A model generated the notes under the pieces. It had not been told where the DNA came from and searched no databases. It worked only from the letters and a program-made list of their open reading frames with translations. Positions 56,301 to 64,000 of a DNA stretch of 64,000 nt are shown in pieces. This DNA comes from Paratrimastix pyriformis (taxonomy: Eukaryota > Preaxostyla > Paratrimastigidae): positions 186,001 through 250,000 of the forward strand of contig JAPMOS010000004.1 in assembly GCA_027972325.1 (NCBI GenBank), given 5' to 3'. The translations under genes and the position numbers were made by a program. Position 1 is the stretch's first letter, and each line of letters begins with the position of its first letter.

Positions 56301-57648
56301 GGTGGTGGTGGTCGTCGTCGTCGTTTCCTCCGAGAAGGCGGCTCGCTCGCCTTGGGGCCGGGGCTGGCGGCTGCCTTGGCGTGGGCCACCGGGCCGAGGG
56401 GGCGGCGGGAGTGCGAGGAGCGATTCCGGCTCGGGCTCATCGGGCTCCCCGTCCGGGCCGCCCACCAGGGGCGGCTCATCATCGATGGGCTGGGGCTGTG
56501 CCGCCACGGGCCAGCGGTGCGGCGCAGCCGGCGCGGGGGCTGGCGGCGTCTGGGCAATGATGAGATGGGGGCTGCGCTGCTTGAAGTAGCTACACACGCA
56601 GGGGGGGGGGGGGGGGGGGGGTTGTGGTCGTGGTGGTGACCGATATCACGATGACGACAATGGCAAAAAGACAAGCGATTAAGACAGAACGTCTGCGCTG
56701 CTGCAAGAGGAAGAGAGGGAGGGAGAGAGGAAGGGAGGGAGGAGGAGGATGGTGGGACGGGACGGGAAGGGACGGGACGGACTCCTTGAGGGCCCTGGCC
56801 GAGCCCAAGACGAACTCGACGAGGACCGCCCCGCAGCCCCTGGTCTGCCCTGTGAGGGGGTTGCGCAGGGCCACCGAGCGGCGCGACACAGCCACCGAGG
56901 AGGCCTCCCCGGCCCGGGGCTGGGAGTCCGCGGCCTCGTGGGGCTGCTGTTGCTGTTGGACCTCGGCCATCTTCTGGTAGCACTTGGCCGCGATCCGCTC
57001 GGCGGGCACCACGGCCAGGCCCAGCAGCAGGTCGGGGCTGCGGGGTGTGCGGGGCGCCACGTCCGGGCCGGCGTCCTGCAGCTGGCCCCACAGCTCGGCC
57101 AGCACCATGAAGCGGCCAGTGCCCCGGTCGGTGGTGGCCGTGGTGGCGCTGCGGGATGTTGTCGTCGTGCGAGCGGTGGCCGGGGGCGTCTCGGAGGTGG
57201 CATCTTGCGAGGAGCCGAAGGGGTCTACAAAGGCGGGGCCGGTGGGCGGGGGGTGAGAGGGGGGAGCGGCGAGGCGACCGACCGGCAACCGCGTCCGGGC
57301 CGAGGATATCCACCAGGGGGAAGACGGCGGTTAGGTTTAGGGGGATGGGAGACTCTGCGTCTTCGATGGGCGCGACCAAGGGATCTTGGGGAGGAAGGCG
57401 CAAATGAGGTGAGACCGTCGATTTGAGGTTGATTGAAACCGAGTGGAGAGTGCCAAGAGGGGGGTTGGGTGGAGGGATAGCCAGAGGGGCGAGGGCAGCT
57501 TGACGGGGTGTCGCTGGCGGAAGAGGGGGATGTCTGTTAAACCCGCTGATCGAGAGAAAACTAACGGCCATCTGAGGAAGCGCATTGATCAATGGCCGGA
57601 AGGACTTCCATGAAGAAAGACCTGAAAACTGTCCGGTCTTGACGACAT
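53385..57648 (-). CDS. Large low-complexity protein, unknown family
   Basis: ATG 57648 starts MSSRPDSFQ, joined in phase across a 49-bp GTCTTT...CAG intron to MAVSFLSISGFNRHPPLPP. A globular N-terminal region of about 250 residues follows (LHSVSINLKSTVSPHLRLP, LNLTAVFPLVDILGPDAV, RFMVLAELWGQLQDAG, GLAVVPAERIAAKCYQKMAE, GCGAVLVEFVLGSARALKE); the beta-rich pattern might be C2-like. The middle is Pro/Gln/Arg-rich. A helical motif RELRDLAMRPDLRSQLRTNL (about 55290) and AESLLAQLQQHMLDVHQQQR (about 54670-54730) follow, with an His/Ser-rich stretch. The C terminus is RIHEVGRKIELAQWDSEDDEA, TGA at 53385. Introns carry a G run (about 56600-56620, sense C) and purine repeats. Function unknown. Confidence 0.5.
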
Positions 57649-58128
57649 GGAAGCCGTCAGAAGGCGAGGCGCCGAGCCGACTCAATATTGCTTGGCCGAC
57701 CCCGAAGTTGAATTTCAAAATTTCAAAAAAAAAAAATTTCACGCGCAGCAGCAGTTGCTTGCGAGGAAGGGAAATTAACAAATGAAAGAAAAATAGTAAA
57801 GAAGAAGAGATTGAGATGGTGCCGAGCATTGAGCCGGGCACAGTGCAAAAAGAGCAGACACAAAACATACATCTGAAGAGAAAAGGCTGCAATAATTGTC
57901 ATCACCAGGAAACAATCGCCTACAGACCCCAGGAGAAGAAAGGCCAAGGAGAGGAGAAGAGTAGCTGGAAGAGGAGGAAGAGGAAGGTGGGACAGAAGGG
58001 AGCAGAAGGGAGCAGAAGGGAGAGGAGGGGTCAAGAGGCTTGGGACGGAATCTGACCGAGAAAAGGAAAGAGGAAACCCTTTGAGGGGCGGATCCACGGG
58101 GGGAATGTGGGTCGACGACTCAGGTCCG
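57649..58128. other. Intergenic region
   Basis: 480 bp between two minus-strand genes. It is AT-richer, with an A/T-only segment near 57715-57740 and purine-rich sequence (57940-58030). It probably holds the promoter of the downstream gene. No gene seen. Confidence 0.5.
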
Positions 58129-60477
58129 TCAGGCCTCGTCCTCCTCGCGAACCTCGTCGATTTGGGGCGACAGCGGGCGCCTGACGAAGGGGCCCAACAG
58201 GCTGCTCGGGGTGGAGCCGCCCGTCGCCGGGGGAGGGGCGTTGGGGGGATGAGGAGGGGAGAGGGACGGGGTTAGGGACGGGGACGGGGACGGGGAGGGG
58301 GAGGGGGAGGGGGAAGTGGAAGGGTGGGGGGAGGAGTGCGAGCTGCCAGTCCCGGCGGTCGGGGGCCCGGCGGGCGCCGCCGCAACCGCGAAAGAGGTGC
58401 GCCCGAAGTAGCAGCGCCGGATGTTCTGCAACGGACGGAAAGGACCCGAGGCATGAGACACCCCGAGCGAGCTGGCGGGCGAGCGGGCGGGCGAGCGGGC
58501 GGGCGAGCGGGCGGACCGTGACGAACTGCTTGGCCGTGACGCAGGGGGTCGTCGGGGCGGCCGCCCCCAGCGGGAAGGGGCACCCGAAGGGCAGCTGCTG
58601 GTACTCGGGCCGGTGGTGCGAGGCGCTGGACAGAGTCACCAGGACGGGCTGGCCGAAGCCTCGGCCCACCTCCAATTGCAGATCCCTGTGGCGGCAGCCA
58701 CCAGCCCGAGGTGAACCCAAATCATCCCGAGGTGAGCCGCAAGGGCGGCAGCCGGGGCGGACCGGTCGTTCTTGGCGGGGTCGAGGGCCTTGAGGACCCA
58801 GGCGGCCTGGTCGGGGGTGAATGCGACCTGGGTCCCGTCGGGGCTGTGCGACTGGCCGGCACCCCGCGGGGCGGCCGTCTCGCTGCCTGAACCGGAGGTC
58901 TGGCCGCTGGCGCTGATGAAGGTGCCCATGTGCCACAGCGCAAGCTAACCCAGGAGGAGGAGGAGGAGGAGGAGGAGGAGGAGGAGGAGGAGGAGGAGGA
59001 GGAGGAGGAGGAGGAGGAGGAGGAGGAGGGGGGGGATGGAGGCAATCGGAATGGATGGAGAAAAGGAAGGTGAAATCGAGGAACTTCGGCTCAGGCATTC
59101 AGCATGTCGAGGCATCAGAAGGCCGAAAAAATCAAATCGAAAGGCGTCATGTATCGGAGGCATGGGCATGGGCGTGGGCAGGCGGACCCCCGGGGCGAGC
59201 ACCTCATCCACCCGGACGCCCTTGGCGCATTCCCGGTCCACCACCTGCGAGTGAAGAATCCAATGGCCAGTGAATCGGGCGTCCCGTCGCAGGTCGGGGC
59301 GGTGCGAGGTGGGTGGTGGGTGGTGGGGCAGGCGGGCGGACCCTGGCCACTTCGGCCATGTGGTCGGGGGCTTGCAGGGCAGTACTGCTGGACGGCCGCC
59401 AGGACGGCCTGGGGAGGGCCTGCAACACCCGACAGTCGCAAGGCCCACAACCGGAATGAAGGCGGGGCGGTTGGGTTGGCTGGGGCACGCGTAGCGCAGG
59501 GGGCCGCATGCGGTGGTGGTGGGGGTTGTGGGGGCAGAAGTATGACGGCCGGCGGACCTCGGCGCTGCCCCGACCGAGCAGCTCGCGCAGGGCATGCTGC
59601 ATCCGGACGGACGGCCTCCGAGAGCAGGGGCCTGGACCAAGCATTGACCGACATCGGCGAGCAGACTCAGGTCAGGCCGCGGACTCGGGCCGCGCCGGAA
59701 GGAGGCCGCCAGAGAAGGTCGTGTTCTGGGGAGGAGGGAGCAGGCGGGAGGAGCGGAAGGGGAAGGGTGGTGCTGTGAGGATCAACCACCCAGAGCGGGG
59801 AGGCGGTGGGGGCGGTCGTGGACCGATGGCGGACCTTGGGGCTGGTGGTGCCGGTCCCGGCCCGCTGGGTGCGGAAGCGCTCGGCGAGAGAGTCCCACAT
59901 CAGCTCGACCACCTGGCGCCGGGTCAGGCGCAGGTTGGTGACCTGCCACCCCCATCCGCCGCCGCCGCCGCCGCCCCGCCCCCAAAGTGCCCACCCTGCC
60001 AATGAGCTGCCGGAAACGGGGCGGTGGCGGGGGTGGCGGGGGTGGCGGGGGTGCGGTGCGGTGCGGTGCGGTGCGGTGCGGTGCGGTGCGGTGCGGTGCG
60101 GACCTCGCCCTCGGCGCGGAGCCACCTGGGGACGCCCCCGTGGATGCCGCGGCCCGGGAGGCGGGGCGGCTGGGCGGGCAGCGAGTCCATGGCCCGGCCC
60201 TCGTCGGCGCCGCCCGGGCCGGGTGGGGCCTGGACGCACGCGGGGTGGCCGCTGTAGGCGCATAGGGTGCCCGCCTCGAGGCCGGCCGAGGAGAAGACGT
60301 GGAACGGGCCCGCGATGGCCATGAACGGCCCCGTCGGGTTCTCCCTGGGCGGGCCGAGGGGGGGACCCATGCAGGCGGGGGTGAGCAAGAGCACGGACGG
60401 AAGGGAGAAGGTGCCGGAGGCCACGTGTGCGATCCGTGCGCGGAGGGGGAGGGACGGACTGTTCGGGGGTTGGAGCC

Positions 60478-60515
<38 letters not shown>

Positions 60516-63500
60516 GGCTGCTGCCTTGAGGGCCTGCGAACCGCGGGCCCTGCGGCGCCCCTGGGCCGAGGGGTTGGGCGATTCGGGGACCACATCCTCC
60601 GGGGGGCCGTCTGCCCGGCGGCCACACACCACACACGCAGACACAGGATGGATGGTCAGGGGAGATGATGATCACCGCAGTGGGCAGCACGACGGCCACG
60701 AAAGAACAAGTCGGCCAGGTGGGAGGAAAAGGAGGAAGAGGAAGAGGAAGAGGAAGGGAGAGAGGAGATTGCGAACCTTTGGGCACCTTAAGGAGCGGGT
60801 TGCCTCGGGCCGCCTCCTCCACTGGTGGATGGGCGTGGGCGTGGGCGTGGGCGGGAGAGAGGTTGTGGGCGGGAGAGAGGGACAGGTCAGCGACGTGATC
60901 GAGGTGAGACGGGGATGATGCCGGGGAGGTGATGACAGACTGCGCCGGAGGGTGTTCTTGAAGATGACGAATTCGATGGCCAGCTGTCGCCCACGTCCGG
61001 CCCCCAAAGCCCCAGCAAAAGCCCCAGCAAAAGCCCCAGCAAAAGCCCCAGCAAAAGCCCCAGCAAAAGCCCCAGCAAAAGCCCCAGCAAAAGCCCCAGC
61101 AAAAGCCCCAGCAAAAGCCCCAGCAAAAGCCCCAGCAAAAGCCCCAGTCAAAAAGCGTCCGGGCGTGGCTCGTGGGCTCTGCAGGCCACGAGGCGATGGG
61201 GGGCGGGAGCGGGAGGCGCGGGCTGTGGGGTGTGCGGGCCTTGCGGAGGGCATGGGCGGCCACGATGACGACACCCTCGGGGGGCAGCCCCACGCACCAC
61301 GCGGTCGGGCCGGCGGCCTTCTTGTGGGGGCTGCCGGCCATGGCCGAGGGCGGCCCCGCCCAGACACTGCCCTCGTCCAGGGCCTGCGGGACCCGCCGCG
61401 CCTCGGGGGGCTCCTCGTCGGCCGGCCGGATGCGGCCCGGGTCGGGATACTGCGTGCCCGCCATCACCACCCCGTCCCAGCCGCCAGGATCGTGAGGAAG
61501 CCCGCCATCGGGGGAGGGAGGGGGGGGGGGGGGGGGGGGGGGTGCATGGCGACGGGGCGGACCTGGGGGATGTTGTACCCGGCCAGGTGGCCGTCGACCA
61601 GCATGCCCAGGTCGCACCCGTCCGCGGCCAGCATACTGGCCAGGTAGGACTTGGGCCGGCCCAGCAGCTGCAGCAGCGGGTGCTCCAGCGGGTTGAACGG
61701 GGCCGGCCGGTTGCTCCCTGGGGCGGGCGGGGACGAAGTGATCACCATGATATCATCCTCCGCGCCCTTTGGCCCCTCGGCCTCTCGCAGCCACCACCGG
61801 GGAGCCCACCCATGGGGAGATGCGTGCGAACCTCTGGGCGGCCTGGGCTGCGGGACGACCAGGGTGGCGCCGGGCGCGAGCTGGGCGGGGTGCTTGAGGG
61901 TCTCCGGGCCGAGCTCCCCGTAGGCGCCCAGGGGCAGGTCGAAGCGCAGCATCCGGGCGAGCTGCGCGCTGGCCACCTGGCACTGGTACATGGTCTCCGA
62001 GGCGCAGCTGACCCCGACTTGGGTGCCCCGCGACCGGCTGCCCGAGGGGGCGGGGTGCGTGGTGATGATGATGGGGCGTGGGCGAGGAAAGGCAACGAGG
62101 TGGCGCGGCGCGATGATACCGGGGTGTGTGGGCGTGGCGGACCGGTCCACCTTGTACTTGTGCAGGAGGCGCATCTCGAAGTTCTGCAGCTGCTTGTCGC
62201 GCTCGTTGGCCTGGTGCTCGCGGGCCTCCAGGGTCGCCTGCAGGGCCTCCAGGGCGCCCTTCTGCCCGAGCAGCTCCTGCTCCCCCGCCACGGCCCGGCT
62301 CTCCTGCAGGCCCCCCACACACGCCCCACAGTCCCGAGAAGGTTCCCCGTCGGGATCGTGGGCAAGGGACGAGGGGGAAGGCGAGCGGGCCAGGACGGTG
62401 CGGGAGGGTGGCGGACCATCTTGGCGAGGGCCTCGGCCGCGTCTGCGAGCTGGCGGCGCAGGTCGGCGATGGAGGCCTCCCGGTCGGCCAGCACCTCGGG
62501 CGGGGTCATGGTCTTGATGGTCTCGTGGCACCGCTCCAGCTCGGCCTCGCTCCGCACCAGCTCGGCCTCCCCTGTGGGTGGGTGGGCGGGCCCCAGAGGA
62601 GCGATGGGCGCCGGGGGAGGGCCACACAGGGTGACGTCAGCCAGGCTGCCTCTTGGGGCCATCGGGGCGGTGTCCTTGCGGAGGATGGCAAGGGCCGGCG
62701 AGGGCGTGCGGACCGGTCTCGATCTGTTTCCTGAGTTCGGCGATCTGGCGCTCGAGGATCTCCTTCCGCTGGGCGTCCGAGCTGATGTTGCACAGGGCAC
62801 GCTGCAGCCCCAGGGGCCCAAGCCGCACGGGCGGGAAACCACACCCCCAGGTTTTGACAGGCCGCGCCGACTGACGCTCCCCCTCCCCCTCCCCCTCTTG
62901 CCCTCCTTCCCTTTCTTCGCCCCACTTCCATTTTCCATTGGCCCGAGGGAAGGCAACGGCGGACCTCGAGGAGGCGCAGGTTCTCGCGTTCCTCGCCCAT
63001 GGTGGCCTTCTGCAGACGCATGTCCGCGCCCGCCTGTTGGGATGGGGGCACAGGGGCACAGGGGCACAGGGGCACAGGGGCACAGGGGCACAGGGGCACA
63101 GGGTCACAAAAGGAATGCGATGGTGAGGTCGACCCATCGGCGCCATGGGGGACGGGGGGGATCGAGGCGTCTTGGGCGCACACGGGGGCTGGCGGGGAGG
63201 CTCGGGGACCTTTGTCAGCTCGTTCTGGAGGGCCTGCACCTGGGCCGTGAGCAGCTTGTTCTCCGTCAGGGCGGCACCCAGCTCGGCCCTGGGGGGGGGG
63301 GCGGGGGGGGGGGGGGGGGGGGGTGAGGCGAGGCGCCAATCCCTCGGGCGGGCGGCCCCAATCTGGGCGAGGCACAGCGGGCGGCCGAGGGCGGGGCAAC
63401 CAGACCGGGCCCGCATCGTCTCGGCGGCGCTCTCCTCGCGGAGGGCGGCGAACTTGGCTCTCCTGGGCGGCCTCCCACTCCTGGCGCGAGGTCTCCAGAG

Positions 63501-64000
63501 GGGCCCTGAGGGCCAGTCGGGAAGGATGCCGATGGTTGGGTGGCGATGACGATGACGGGGCAATGGCAAAGGGCAGGGAGGGGGAGGTGCAGGTGCAGGT
63601 GCGGACAGCTGGCGGATCTTCTCCTCCTGGACCTGGAGGGCCCGGTCGTACTCGCTCTTGATGCGCATCAGGAAGTCCTGGTACGTCTTGAAGCCCGTCG
63701 CGAAGGACACTGCTCGTCCCACCACCACCACCAGGCCCAGCAAACGAAAGCGAAGATGACGGGGGCTGGGGGGCATGCGGATGAAGGCAGCGAGGACGAG
63801 GCAGTTCCATTCGGACGGACCGAAAAGGTCACTGTAGACGCGGAGCCGCTCCGTTGAGATCTTGATCCTGATGGAGGGGGGGGGGGGGGGGGGGGGGGGG
63901 GGTCGTGGGTTCCAGAATGAGGAATCGGACGGGAGCCCGGGCATCGGATGACGATGGGACGGTGCGCCGAGGGGCGGCGAGAATGTGGCCGGGGGCGAGC
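58129..64000 (-). CDS. Giant coiled-coil protein, 5' end outside the window
   Basis: Partial: the start lies beyond position 64000. Exons in transcript order encode FKTYQDFLMRIKSEYDRALQ, AALTENKLLTAQVQALQNEL, EILERQIAELRKQIETG, VRSEAELERCHETIKTMTPP, LRRQLADAAEALAKM and GALEALQATLEAREHQANER, all typical coiled coil. Globular pieces follow: YQCQVASAQLARMLRFDLPL, PLLQLLGRPKSYLASMLAAD, LVDGHLAGYNIPQ, TAWCVGLPPEGVVIVAAHAL, FMAIAGPFHVFSSAGLEAG, LRLTRRQVVELMWDSLAERF and FGQPVLVTLSSASHHRPEYQ. The C terminus is RRPLSPQIDEVREEDEA, TGA at 58129. I do not recognise the family. The many short exons alternate with introns rich in repeats and C runs (sense). The acidic end resembles that of the neighbouring gene. 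Confidence 0.5.
58950..59030. repeat. (GGA)n, about 26 copies (sense TCC)
   Basis: On the minus strand a (TCC)n tract runs to within 12 nt of a TTAG acceptor, which is followed by LALWHMGTFISASGQ. It mirrors the (TCC)n tract in the THADA-like gene. Confidence 0.95.
60055..60102. repeat. 5-bp minisatellite (gcggt)n
   Basis: About nine perfect copies in the giant minus-strand gene, near an exon border. It resembles, but is not identical to, the (gccgt)n array at 32060. Confidence 0.95.
60480..60522. repeat. (CTG)n trinucleotide run
   Basis: About 14 copies. On the minus strand it is (CAG)n; it can be read as poly-Gln or poly-Ser depending on frame, and coding use is unproven. Confidence 0.9.
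61008..61147. repeat. 12-bp minisatellite (gccccagcaaaa), about 11-12 copies
   Basis: Nearly perfect array. The unit length is a multiple of three, so the frame stays open, but a CAG acceptor after the array (minus strand, before LAIEFVIFKN) suggests an intron. Confidence 0.95.
63046..63108. repeat. 8-bp minisatellite (ggggcaca)n
   Basis: About eight copies in an intron between coiled-coil exons of the giant minus-strand gene. Confidence 0.95.
63876..63902. repeat. 27-nt G homopolymer (sense C)
   Basis: Intron of the giant minus-strand gene. Another G run, with one interruption, lies at about 63291-63322. Confidence 0.95.

Noticed and set aside
60952-61647. Plus-strand frame with an APAKAPAK-type histone H1-like repeat
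   Set aside because: It is generated by the 12-bp minisatellite inside an intron of the minus-strand gene; no plus-strand gene context is seen.

Overview
This is nuclear DNA of a unicellular eukaryote. The genome is GC-rich and compact, and the genes are dense and rich in introns. Reading exon by exon, I could join ten multi-exon genes with the phase intact across 33 introns. Most of these introns are about 41-60 bp. Almost all open with GTC(C/T)G rather than GTAAGT, and they end in AG. All three standard stop codons are used. Two genes suggest a flagellate: a TMEM17/TMEM216-like transition-zone membrane protein and, divergent from it, a four-EF-hand protein. Cpn10 points to a mitochondrion or mitochondrion-related organelle. 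I cannot name the species. The tiny introns and the style of the genes would fit a free-living protist, for example a Preaxostyla-like metamonad, but that is a guess.

Layout, left to right. Histone H4 (-, 509-873) with a 3' stem-loop. Glycerol kinase (-, 1303-3363, seven exons). A THADA/Trm732-like helical-repeat protein (+, 3437-9894). A short intergenic piece that carries a fragment resembling the SSU rRNA 530-loop region. A long proline-rich coiled-coil protein (+, 10127-16944). An unknown protein (-, 17105-18646). A coiled-coil/zinc-finger/long-chain acyl-CoA synthetase fusion (+, 18755-22978). A coiled-coil acidic-tail protein (+, 23099-25599). A secreted protein (+, 25779-27529). An FHA protein (-, 27895-28400). 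A protein with two RanBP2 zinc fingers (+, 28479-29524). A long coiled-coil protein (-, 29784-about 34730). An OTUD6-type deubiquitinase (+, 34800-36361), overlapping tail-to-tail with a secreted protein (-, 36353-37139). Myo-inositol-3-phosphate synthase (-, 37616-39459). An RNA ligase (+, 40286-41259). Cpn10 (-, 41316-41653) divergent from Atg8 (+, 41748-42217). A giant protein with a ubiquitin-like N terminus (-, 42265-48140). An AAAP amino-acid transporter (-, 48526-50974). An uncertain small + gene. The EF-hand protein (-, 51582-52232) divergent from the TMEM17-like protein (+, 52292-52908). Then two more giant low-complexity/coiled-coil genes (-, 53385-57648 and -, 58129 to past the right edge).

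The genes do not form one pathway. At least five pairs are divergent with 59-108 bp between start codons, which suggests shared promoters. The most unusual features are in the non-coding parts: an atypical 5' splice-site consensus, long C homopolymers that lie mostly on the sense strand of introns, and many unrelated minisatellites inside introns. I saw no retroelement, DNA transposon, tRNA gene, complete rRNA gene or CRISPR array.
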